64,000 nt of DNA, from assembly GCF_030463535.1 (NCBI RefSeq), contig NC_132894.1:35972025-36036024 (forward strand), written 5' to 3'. Positions within the stretch are counted from its first letter, which is position 1. Each line of letters opens with the position of its first letter. The notes beneath the pieces were generated by a model, which worked only from the letters and a program-made list of their open reading frames with translations, ran no database searches and was not told the origin of the DNA. The stretch is from Salminus brasiliensis. Lineage: Eukaryota > Chordata > Actinopteri > Characiformes > Bryconidae. The translations under genes and the position numbers were made by a program. Of the stretch, positions 12,401 through 25,300 are shown one piece after another.

Positions 12401-15400
12401 CATCTAATGAACCCTTCAGTCTAATTACACTGTTAGTAATGAAACCTGCAGCTGATCAGTGTTTATTAGCACTAACAGTCTCCTCCATATGATTAGAGAA
12501 GCTTATTATTATCACCATAACAAAATATATCACAATATGGTAAAATATCCTCATATTGCCCAGCTCTACTCACTGAATGCAATCACATTCTCCTCACAGC
12601 AATGTTCACAGCAAGCCTTCCCAGAGGGGTGGAGGCTGTAACTGCAGCAAAGGAGGACAAACCCTCTGTTGAGACCCTTGATTTTAGAAGAAATTCTTAG
12701 TTTAGAACAAAACTTAGTTCATTTAATCAGTTCTTTATTAAATGAAATCAGGTGAGCTGCCGTCGGAAATCCACACAAATCCATCCTCTTTCAGCTTCAC
12801 ATCTAATTATATTTTCCGTCGAGACATAATCGAATTTGTGGTGTCACAAGGACTCAAAGCAACATATAGAAATCACATGAGCATCAAAGTATAAGGTCTG
12901 TTCTGCACACAACCTTACAAAGGCTTCCAAAAACAGCAACATGGCATCACAGCTCTATCCTCTCTGGACTATGGCGACTTTATGGACGTGCACGGTTCAG
13001 CTGATGGACTCGGATCACTGTCCATCATCCGGTTCATTATTGATAAGCTATAATAATAATCACTCTGAGCTCTAAGCTAAGTTGGATGAGCATCTGTGTC
13101 AGCGAGGTGGGATAACTGCCGGAGTTTATTTTATCTACAAATCCTAAATAAATGCCTCCCTACATTACTGCAGTGCTGACTGTTAATAAGAGTGCTGTTT
13201 CTGCTGAGCCTGGAATGTGAAGCTGGGCAATATGATGACATTTTATCATATCGTGATCAATTTTGATACTGAGATACACAGTAAGCTTTCAATCATATGG
13301 AGGAGACTGTTAGTGCTAATAAACACTGATCAGCTGCAGGTTTCATTACTAACAGTGTAATTAGACTGAAGGGTTCATTAGATGAAGAGCAGCAGATGTT
13401 GAATATAAATCACTGTATTCAGTACAGGAGAGGATCTGAATAGTAGCTTATAAGAATCTGTCGCTACTGATGTGTTTAGTCTGTGATTACATGTATTGTG
13501 ATAAATATCGTGAAACATGTCTTCTACACACTTTTTTTGTGTATTGTCTGTAAATAAACACTGCTTGTATATGGTTTCGTACTACAGGCCAATAAATAGG
13601 ATTGTAAAGTTCTAAAGCATTTGTTTTTATTGATTGTGTTCTGTTTTATTCAGATATATTAAAAATGAGTTTAAAAAGGTTGAAAGAATGAATGAATGAA
13701 TAAATGAATAAATGAATGAATGAATGGCCAGAGAAGTAAGCCCACCTTAGTGCTTGTGTTAGCAATGGTGTGATCGTTGCTACCATTGACGTTGACGTTA
13801 ACATTGGCGTTGGCGTTGCGCTCTTTGCGACTGTCTTCCATATCAGACACAGTTCCTGAACCTTTCTTCTTCTTCAGTTTTGCCAAGATGGAAGATTCTC
13901 GTTCAGGGAAAGGGGGCATCTCCTCCAGAACTGTGGCCTTTCAGAATTACAGGACAGATAAATACAAAACACACAGTTCTGTACATCTTAGTTAAATATC
14001 TTCTTATGGTTCGAATTAGTCAGGAACACAATTTAGCTTTTTCATTTAGTTATTTGTTTAAAAATTGTAATGTAATTCTGCTGTTTGTATTGTTTATGTT
14101 CATGTTTATGTAATCATTAAACTAATCAATAGCTACAGTTCTAATAATGACTTAAGAGAATAGTGTGCCTCTTTTTTACCTTGTGAGTTCATGTTTGTGC
14201 TCATACACAGAACAATTCACCACAACACATCATTTAAAACACTAAATTGTTGTTTTTCTGTTATTTCCCATCTATATTTAATGATTTTCCCACCTCTAAA
14301 ACACTTCCTAAGGTTTGATGACATCACTATGCTCTATTAGGTGAGGCAAAATAACATTAATAACAACATAATAATAATAATAATAATAATACAAATTAAA
14401 ATAATAACAACAATAATAATAAGCCTTTATTGTCAATTCTTCTTTTCACATAGCTTAGAAAGCCAGTGTTTGAGCTCAGGGTCAGCTATGCTACAGCTTC
14501 CCCTGGAGCAGAGAGGGTTAAGGACCTAACAGTAGCACCTGGGTACTGAACCCACAATCTTGTGATCACCACCGCACCATATTAACCAATATTATTACGT
14601 CTCATATCCACCTACGTTCACCCAGCACCCATTACGGACAGGAAATTAGATAGCTCAGGGTGTGACACTTACAAATATGTCTCAGTACAGAACATTTGAA
14701 AAAAGACACATTTTAAACAGGTACCAGTATATCTGTGCTGGCGATGCAGCTCAGACGCAGATACTCCACGGCCCGCTGCTGAAGCTCCACGTCTGCGTTT
14801 CTCAGCTGACTGTCCGAGCGCAGCACTTCTTGTATGGTGCCTTTCACTTCTGGGAAGAGGTTGATGAACTTGACGTAAGCCGAGAGCAGCAGAGCCCGAG
14901 TGGGAACCGAACACAGGTGGAATTTGGAGTGGAGGAGGTTGAACTGTATGAGTGGACTGAAAGAGAGGGGAAGATTTTAAACGAGGCCAGTCCAGTTACT
15001 CACTGCAAAAAATGGCATCTTAGTAAGTGAAGTAAGTGAAACCTTCTTAAATCAAAGCTAATTATTTGACATTTCATTTTTACATTGTTGTAGGAATAAT
15101 GTAGGACAATTTCACCAATAAAAAATAAAAAAAAAATAAATAAATCACTGGCAGATCATTTTGCTTGTTTCAAGCATTATGTCTTGACCTAAGCTGTCTG
15201 TTATATAATGAATTAAGCAATTAGATAAAAAAGCTAAGATAGATAAGTGTTATTTTTAGTGATATATAAGATCACTAAAAATAAGTTAATAAACCACATA
15301 ATACTCCAACAATAATCTCAAAATAAAACATTATATATTGTCATATGACTTATATAGTGCTGAAAAGGACAGTGATGCTCCCAGCAGAAGGTAAACGAGG

Positions 15401-16272
15401 AAAAGGATGAATAAGCCACATCCAGCATCCAAAGGATCTAGTGGTCAGAACTGACGTCAGCACTTGTTGCCTTCGGACAGAGCTTTATATGCCAAATAAC
15501 TGCAGCTACACCTCCATTAAAGGTCTGCAGGAGCTACAGAGAGGGACTTATTTCACTGACGTATTTCAGAAGCATTTACACACCTGGATCGAGGATCTCC
15601 TGCAATGAGGTTTCCAAACTCGCCCAGGATGTATCCTCCAACCTTCACCAGGTTTTCATGACAGGCTGGAGCCTGCAGTGCCTGAGAAAGAGAGGAAGGA
15701 CAAAAAAGACAAATGAACCTCTGGTTAAAGCAGCACAGGACAGCACAGTTTAGAGGTGCTTAGAGGTGTTTTCTACATTTTGTTCTCCTGTAATGAGCAA
15801 GCCATTTCAGAGTTCAGTGAAGTGTCAGGGAGAGTCATTACAGACCTATTCAACTCGTGAAGAGGCTCATGTTCAGCTGATGAGTACAATCAGGTTCATT
15901 ATAGTGGAGATAAAGCTGAAGTGTGGGAGTCTGGCCTTCTAAAATTAGAGCTGATCTGCCCTGATCTACAGCAGCAGACCTAACAGTCAGACTGGACAAT
16001 TGTACTGGGAACAGCAATCAACACCACAGCAACCTCTCCATCATTGTATATGCTTCATATTAGGACTATAAATAGATTGTAATTAGTGTGCAGACTATAT
16101 TATAGAAGGAGTATGAATTAATGAATAATAATGATGTAAAACATTTATTGAGAATCAATTTGTCAAACCTAATAAAAGCAAATTCATCAATTTTCATGTA
16201 AAACAGGCAACATTTTTCAGGTAATGTCATGTCCAGTGTTGTTTACAATTAGAACCAATATATCCTGGCTGC

Positions 16273-16322
<50 letters not shown>

Positions 16323-19300
16323 TTACACTACAATATAAAGTCTAATCTTTTTATTCCACTTATAAATAATTTGAAATACAATACCAGTCAAATAATCCTA
16401 ATATGATAATAATTAAACTGAGGGAAAAAAGCCATGTAGCAGCTTCACACATTATAAATCTAGGCCCAGTGGGACAGTTGTGGAGTGCAGGTCTTACCTC
16501 AAACACCGTTTTGGCAGCGTAGCCCTGCACGTCGTCCCTGTTGATGACGATCTGAATGACTCTGTACCAAACCTCCTCACTCACGTAGTCTCCAGCAATC
16601 CGGATCAGGTTCAGGATGGTGTCTACGTACCAGGTGTAGTCCACTGCGTACTTCTCTGCCAGGATGGCCACTTTCAGGACCTTTTTTAGGAAAAGCAGCT
16701 TTTAAAAAAACAGTCCAGCTGTATTTACCCACTTCTGCCACTTCTGCAGTTTACAGTCCATCAGCTAAAAACAATTACCTTAATGTACAGTTAATAAAAA
16801 GTAAGTCAACCATTTGGAATTGTCTGGATCTCTGCATTAATTACTAATAAACTGTGGTCTGTTGTTAGTGCTGTGTACTGGCATACGGTATGTATCACAA
16901 TACAGGGGTTAGATTCAGTATATGACGACATACTGAAATACTGTATACTGCCCTGAGGCAGCAACGCAGCCCCAATCAATGATGCTCCCCCCACCATGCT
17001 TCACATTTGGGATGAGGTTTTGGTGTGCAGTGTGTTCTTTTTCCTTTTAAATTTGTGCTAAAAGTAGCACTATCATTCTCATCTGTCTCCCAGAAGCATC
17101 ATTGACCATCCAGGTGGTCTTGGTCAAACCAGCACAGCTCCTTCCATGTATACCATTCTTGTTCAATGTTTATGTACAGTTTGTAGAGTCTCCTCCAGGT
17201 CTTTTGCTGTTCTTCCAGCTCGTTCAGGATTTTGTTGCGCAATATGAAGCAATATACTTTTTAATAAGCATATTCATCAGACTAGAACACTCACTGACTG
17301 CATCTCTTGTTACAAACAGCCAAATTAATCCTGTTCAACTGGATGTACTAGAGCACTGTACTAATGCAATAAGCCATGAGAGGCCAGGCGTTACTGCGAT
17401 GTTATCACGGAGAAGGGTGTTTTTAGCACGACATCTAAAATCACTTCCCAGAGATAATGCTTTTATAATTCGGCAGTGAACATAAAACATGACAAAATAC
17501 ACCAATGTTCAAGACAAGACAAGCATATTCACCATTTGGAATTGAGCTTCCACCTGTAACCCATCTGTGCACACACACATACACACCAGTAATACACACA
17601 CAGTGGACAGTGTGTGAGCACATGTGCCCGGAGTGGTGGGCAGCCATTGGTGTCCGGGGAGCAGAGAGAGGGTGAAGGGTTCTACTTGACTTTTATAAGC
17701 CGGCAAGCGACAGAAGCTGCCGTGTGTGTCAGCAGGTGGCAGTCAGAGATGATGTGCAAGAAGACGACACGCCAGGATAACAATCAGGTTATCTTAAACC
17801 CACAATCAGCTTTTTCAGAGCAACGGAAATTCAACAGAGCTCTGCATAAACAGACCACGGCATAAATAACGCTACTGTTTGAGTGCAGGTACCTCAAAGA
17901 CTCTGTGCAGGTCCACTGATTGCAAAAGCAAGTTACTGTTAAACATGGGAGAAGAGCAAGCTGACTAGATCACCAACCACCAAAACAAAATTCACTGAGT
18001 GTTTAGCTGTAAAGATAAAACTAGAGATACACACAATATGTCCAAATGTTTGTGGACACCCTTTTGATAAATGCATTCAGCATAAATTCATTGCACCCAT
18101 TGCTGACACAGATGTGCAAATGCACACACACAGCTTGTCTACTTCCTATTACAATGTAATAGGAAGTCTAATGCCAGGCAGGGGCTAGAAGGGTATAAAG
18201 CCCCCAGCTCCTAGAGGAGCTGTGGAGCAGTGGAGGAACTGTGTTCTCTGGAGTGATGGATGGTGGAGCCCCATCCAGTACTTTAGTTTGGGGTGAGTTG
18301 GGGACTCGGGTATGATGAGATGGGGTGGTGATCTTCATCCAACATCCTGACCTCTTGGAGTGGAATGCGATCAAATTCTCACTGCAATGTTCCTCCAAAA
18401 TGTAGTAGAAAGCCTTCGAAATACACTTAATTTTGGAGAAAACAATGAATGAGCAGGTGTCCCAATACTTGTGTCCATATTGTGTACATTGATACATTAA
18501 TATAGAGATGTTAAAGTGCTCCCACTGCTGACACAGGTGTACAGACACAGCTGTATAATCTCCAAAGAAAAGCACTGACCAATAGAACGGGACACTCTGG
18601 TCACTGTGCCTAATGCAGAGCGTGGTCTAGATAGGTATAAAGCCCCCCGAGCATTGGGTTTTGAGGTTCTCTAGAGTGATCATGGCGCTGATGATGGTGT
18701 TGGGCTTGTTAGACTCCACACAGCTTCCAGGACAAATAGAGGCTGTTACTGAAGCAAAAGGGGACAAACTTACAGGTAATGCCCTTGATTCCAGAATAAA
18801 TGTTGGAGTCCACAAAGTTTTGCCCACAGGTGATGAGGGACCAGAAGGAAAGTTCTAGTCAAGTTCTGTCACAGAACAAACTGAAAAATGGCAGTGAGGA
18901 GGAGGAGAAGGAGGAGAAGGGGGAGGAGGAGGGGGAGGACCATGACGGCAGACTTACGATTTCCTCTCTGATCGAGTAGTCGGCTGTTTCTAGGTAGCTG
19001 AGCATCTCTGCGACAATCTGCTTGGCATTGCTGCGGTCACACATGGCGTAGAGCAGGTCAACAGCACGCTGCCTCACACTCACGTCCCGTTCAGTCTGAA
19101 GGGCACACACACAAAAAAAGTATAAAATATAAAGATTTAGACCAATTATAGAGATTCTGTAAACAGCAGCAGCAACAAGAACATAGTAACGACAGAAACT
19201 GAACAGGGGCTGATTGGATTCTAGCTTACTGTATTCATCATTTTGTAAGAACATGATTTATTGATTTACACTTCTAATCGTCGTCTTTTTAAAGGGCCCA

Positions 19301-22300
19301 TATCATACAGAAACCTCATTTTCTTCAGTTTACTGAAACAAAAGTGTTTGAAGCAGTATCTAATCACTTTGTTGAGCTTTTGAACCCTGGTTTTATATAC
19401 TGTTAATAATCATAATGCAGAAATTACTATGAATTACTTGGTAACAGATTAATACGTTTTATCCCACAGGGTTCTATTTTAGGGTCTATGAAACTGATGT
19501 TAATCACGAGAGTATTGCCGTTATGAGGGTGAACAACTGAAGGGTAAGCCTATGTACAGGTTTATAAAAAGTCATAGCTCCAAAACACACCATCACCTCC
19601 TAAACAGGAAAACATTTAGCTTTGATGTCAATGTGTTTGTGATGTCACAAAAACGATAACATTTTCATACAGCATGTCCACTCATTCAGCCTATAGCAGC
19701 GCAGCCCTGTCCACTCTGAAGGTATATGAAGTGTTTTTGTTGTAAATGCATTTTATGGGAAGGCATTCCAGCGCAGCCAATTAGTACAGAAGTCATTTAC
19801 ATAAACCAGTCTTAAAGGGGAGTTTCTCATGCATAACCACATTTATTTCAGATCCATTCCTGTGTTCTCCATACACATGATTCCTTTTGCCTTCCACTCC
19901 ATTCCTCAGGTAGGTCCTGAAGGGCCTGAGACCTGCCTGATCACAGAGACTGTGAGAAATCACGGCTAGCAGTGGAGGAGGAGTGTTTACCTTCAGAGCA
20001 TTGATTACAGTCTCGATGTGTGTTTTGACTGCCTCGTGGGAGAATTCTGAACTGGCGAGGGTGCACATGCTCTCCAAGGCCAGGTAGCGCAGATTAGTCT
20101 CTCTGTGCTGCAAGAACTGTCCCAACTGATTACACGCACGGACCAGCAGCGTCGGCTCACTGAGGGAAAGAGAGTGAGAGGGAGGAAGAGAAACAAGGAC
20201 AAATTCGCTTATTAATTAGACTATTTTAAACAGTTATGAACATAAATTCCAAGACTAAGAGCATTATATCACTGGTTTCTGCAAATTCTATTAGTTTCAT
20301 GCGCAAGAAGAAAAGTCTATTTACAGATAGCTAATATGACAATATGAAACAACATATAAACATGAAAACACCAAACATGAACACCAATAATCATGATAAA
20401 AACGGTAAAAACGGCCTTTAGCATGGAGATGCTATAATGCTATAATAATGTTAGTAACCTAAAATGACTTTATTTAAAGAGAACTGGTTAAAAGTAACAA
20501 AATTAAGAATGAATTAATATGACCCAACATGCATATCGCAATCAACAATACTAGCTACCACGCTGATTTTAACATTTTCACCATAATAACCAAATATTAG
20601 TAAGTAAAAACCTGTTTCACTTAAACTGATCGTTTAAATGTTTGGCCATATACATTTATAGTACACAATATTATTAATTATCATTATATATTTTAGGTAC
20701 AGCGCTTTAAAATCAGCATCAGTTATTATTCAGAAATGTCCCATTCCTGATTTTTGCCCCCAATATGATCATTCTTAACTCTGGAGGCCACAAGGTGCTC
20801 TGCTAGAACACAGTGGTAAAAACAAAGGATCGGAACTGGCTCAGGCTTAAACTAGCTGATAACTGACGAGTTAGAACATGACTGGATCAAGATATCTTGG
20901 TTTCAGTTCGACCAGCACTGAGATGAGGCTTAATGTCTGCACAGTTTCAGCTTGGGAACTGCAAACCTGTCATGGTGTATGATGAGACTGATGGCTTCGA
21001 ACAGTACTGCATTCTTGGCATTGGAGTGCTGAACTTTCTTGGACTTTGGAGGCTCTTGTGCTTTGTTCAGAATTGTTTCCAGGCACTCAGTCAGGCGTCC
21101 TCGGATCGCTGCATCCTCTGAATATAAAAACCACAAAAGCACGGAAAACCAAACGTCAGTGGTTATATAAAAATACATTAAAAAGCAGATTATGACAGTT
21201 ACACCACAGGCAGCAGTTAATGAGATCCAACAGCGAACCAGGCATTAGTCATACCACCTGTAGAGTGCTTCACAATATCAATAATAAATTACCTGTAGCA
21301 CATTAAGGTTACTACAAACAGCAACATACAGCATCAGTGCTGCATTTAATCACTAGATTACATCAGAAATCACTACACTAGTTGTTTGGATGGCAAGACT
21401 GCAGTAAGAGACTGTATGATCTCACTCAGCAGGATGTGTCTACTGAATGACTCATTCTACTGAGACTCCAATGAAGTGTCTGTGATTGGGAGCTGTCTGC
21501 TTTTCCCCCCCAAATATAGCAGCCAGCATTGATTGTAGGACACAGGCACAATCAGGAGCTCGTCCAAATACACAGCCCTTCAGCCAATAAACCCTTTGAG
21601 CCCATTAGCAATGTGGAACATTCTGTTTTATCATCATTATCGTCTTTAATTAAGCAGCTCTACCAGTGGCGATGCTGACAGTTGGTCCCAGCGAGCATCC
21701 TGGCACAGTGAAACACAGCCTGAAAGCTTTTACAAAAAGTTTATTTTTTAGGGATGAATTAGACTGCAATATTTCCTTACAGGCATAAAAGCAAAGCTTC
21801 TGCTAAAATATTATTTTACCCTGTGTACATACCCCATAACGAATATACACATGAGGTAGCCACATGTCCTACTAACACACCTACAATCATATTTGTTCCT
21901 ACCTGGTGGCGGGTAACACTGCAGTAGGCGGAGCAACTTGACTGACAGCCACGGCGCAGCAACAAAATAATAAGTGTAGTCCTGCAGGTCAGTGGAGGCT
22001 GATGTGACGATCTGAGAACGCAAACACAACAAAACACTGATTTTATCTGGAAAAAAAAACCTACAAGACTGTGCTCCACACAATAAAGCCTCTAAAACCA
22101 CAAGTGGCATCATTTCTTATTACTACTATATTCATATGTTCCTGTTCCTGTTAATAGAAGAATGTTCTATTAAAATGTTGATGTCAAAAATGTTGGGCTG
22201 CACTAGGCTCCTGTTTCAGCTGCAGATCTGCCCATTGAAAATGAAGCATTTCAGTAATATCAGCTCTATTAAAGGAGCGTCTCTGTGCTCTACTGAGCAT

Positions 22301-25300
22301 TAACATGAGCTTCATGGAGGAAAATATGAGGAGTCGTTGTCTAGAAGATTTGTAAAGCTGCAGAAAGTCAGACTTCAGAGGCGTGTGATCAATAAGCTTT
22401 ATTGGAATATAAATGTGGGGCTCAGTCGGGACGTTTCACTGCAGCTCTCTTGAGTCTCTGCCACGGACACAGTCTTCATACTGGACTACAGACGTCTGCT
22501 GTGAGCTCGCTGGAGAGTGACGGGACGTGTGCAGGTGTGATGGATCTCTTATAAACCAATAGGGCGTCAGAATGGTGTCTGTTTATACTTCTCATCCAAT
22601 CAGGATCAGACTCTCACTTTCCGGATGGAGAGATTTATCTGGAGAGGGTTTTTATTGATGACGAGCCGGAATGAAAACAAAGGGGAATGAAATAGGAGGA
22701 ACGAGGCTGTTTTTAAAATGTAAGGAGTAGAAAGTTCAGATAATTGGGTGAAAATGTAAGAAGTAGAAGTAAAAAGTCTGAAAAATACATAATTACTCCA
22801 GTAAAGTTCAGATAACCAACATTTCTACTTGTATTTCATTACTTGACACCTCTGCAGCTTATAAACTAGCTGAAATAACAACTATTGTTCAGTTTTCACT
22901 TCTATCAGAAAGTGCAGTCTCCCACACACATTGGAAATCTGTTTATATTCTGGCTCATATTTTGCCTCAGGTCTTCTTCCAAAGTCTATCAATAAAGCCA
23001 GCGGACTGGCAGCTCATTAGCCTTATTCCCGTTGCAGCCAGACGGGTTTGTTTTGAAGCGAGGACAAGATAAACACTACAAATTGGTCTTTTGGCAAAAT
23101 GTGTGTAAAGCAGAACAATTGTGAAGTCTTGTGAAGTTAGACTTCAAATAATTATGTGCATCCATCAGACCCCATTTTATAAACCCCTGCAAATCTGAAT
23201 GTCTGTGCCTGCTCGGTCAGACATATGGCATATGTAGGAAAGCGCAGCTACAACACCCTTTAACCTGTTTAACCTGCAGAATATGCTGCTTTGGTTCGGT
23301 TTAAACGACAAAATTACATAACTACCTAGTTACATAATGTATGTAATTACATAATTGATTACAGCAGCTGTCAAATTACACTGATTTCATTCCTATTGAA
23401 TATACAAATATAACAGAAAGGACTGTACATGCAACAATAATTTTATCAAATTCGTATTAAACTTATTACATTAGGGAGATTAAAGCCTGAAGCCCTGTTT
23501 AGAGTGACAGTCTTACCCTGCTGAGTCTGGCCACAGCCAGAGAAACCGAGGTCTTGAAGTCGTCTGGGTTTTTCTGGGCCAGGGTGATGATGAGGCTGGT
23601 GGCAGCAGTGACCACTCCCTGTGAGAAGCACAGAAGCACATCCTTCTATTACTGCAGTCAAACAATAATGTCCTCTTTTACAATAAAACAATGGGCTTAG
23701 AACATTTCTACTGATCAGAAAGATTATTGATTATAGATAACATTAGATTTATCACTGCTATGTGTTATACAGCAGAACTGAAGCTGTACCAGGTGCTGAT
23801 CATTGAGAAGGTGGACGACACGTGAAGTCCACTCCCCCATAGGGATGAGGTCTGGAGAGGTCCGGTTGAGCCGTAATAAACACAGTGCTGCACTCTGCTT
23901 CACACTGTCCATCGTGTCCCTGGAAAACCCACACAAACAGAGGGTTCTTACTCATTAAAACCACTCAGCAACACCCCATCAACCACCCGGTACACCGTAA
24001 TAAACAAATAGCAACAGGAATGGCATAGCAAATGGTTAGCAACCTAATAATCAAGTAACAACCCTTGCAACCACCTGGAGATACACCAACCAACCAACCA
24101 ACTGGTTAGCAACACCCTAGCAACCACCTAGAAACAGTTCAGGCTGCATAATAATTCTGAAGTCTTCAGGAATGTCCAACCTTTCCTTATCCTTTATTCT
24201 TTATACAACTTCTAACTTCAGTGTGAGTGGGTGGAGCTAGACTGACGTAGGCTGATATCACGGACACAGTGAATTCATAAGGCAGCTTAGTTTCCGAATC
24301 TAACAAACTAGAGCATTTCCAACTGTTCAGTAGTTCTACAGTTATCATGTCAAACCTCTCTTACCCCGCCACCAGGATGCGTGGCACTTCTGATGCGAAT
24401 GCCTCTGCCATCTCCCTGCTGCCAACGTTAGCAATGCAGTGCAGGGCGAGGTTCATGAAGGTGGGGTTTCTGCTGGACAGGTCGTTCTTTATGGCGTTGT
24501 TGATCAGTCTGATCAGATCGCTGTTACTGTTCACCAGCACGGAGATGAACAGATAGCCCTGGAAAAACACCAGAAAGGTCAGATACACTAAAAGGTGGAA
24601 ACCAGTGCAGCACACAAAGTGGTTTGATTGTTATGGTTCAGGTCAGTCTATAATTACTAGGGCTGTGTGATGGCAAGAACTTGATGATACTGTGATGTAT
24701 CACGATACAGTAAACAGGGCGATATTGTTTTTTTTTTTTTTTAATTTTAGGAAAACTGTCATAGTATGAAAAAAACAAACAAAAAAAAAACCACACCACC
24801 ATCTGTATGAAGTCTGAGTCCAATCAGAACAGCGGGATCTAAAGACAGTGTACAACACTGCTCTCTAGTGGTTGAGGTTTAAACACAACACAGAATGAAC
24901 CACTGTCTGCCACCAATCCTTGCACATGAGCTATTAATATTAGTCCTGCACAGTATATATATCGTTTCAGCAACACTCCCACAATGTGCACGTGTTCAAT
25001 ATTCAGGTAAGGCAAATTAAATAACTTTTTTTGCTGCTTGATAGGAAAGGAAAAAGTCACACTCGGCACATCGACTGGGTGGATTATAACTGTCCGGGTT
25101 AATTTATTTGACTCCCATCTTGGATAGACTAAGTGCATTATTAATATCATCATGTTGGATCACTGACTTCTGGTAAAATAACTTTTTCTTTTATATTTTA
25201 AATATTGCAATATAAATTGCAGAAATAAATATCGCAACCTTAGTTTTCCAACATTGTGCAATTAATATCAACTTATATTGTATATCTAAATAATTTGTAA

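Larger units (their letters stand above)
10956..13937 (-). other. ap2a2: ap2a2 exons 14-15: flexible hinge
   Basis: Exon 14 (13746-13937) begins [20 protein letters not shown], where the trunk ends, then turns into Lys-, Ser- and Asn-rich sequence. Exon 15 (10956-11134) contains [11 protein letters not shown] and [17 protein letters not shown], a low-complexity Ser/Pro/Ala/Leu linker typical of the unstructured hinge, and finishes IIEENFSR at the ear boundary. An Asn-Ala/Asn-Val run ([12 protein letters not shown]) is coded by near-perfect 6-bp units around 13787-13816 and looks like a local slippage expansion. Roughly residues 596-718. Confidence 0.92.

Noticed and set aside
16224-16406. 60-codon Ile/Tyr frame
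   Set aside because: Translation of an AT microsatellite, as is 46733-47091.
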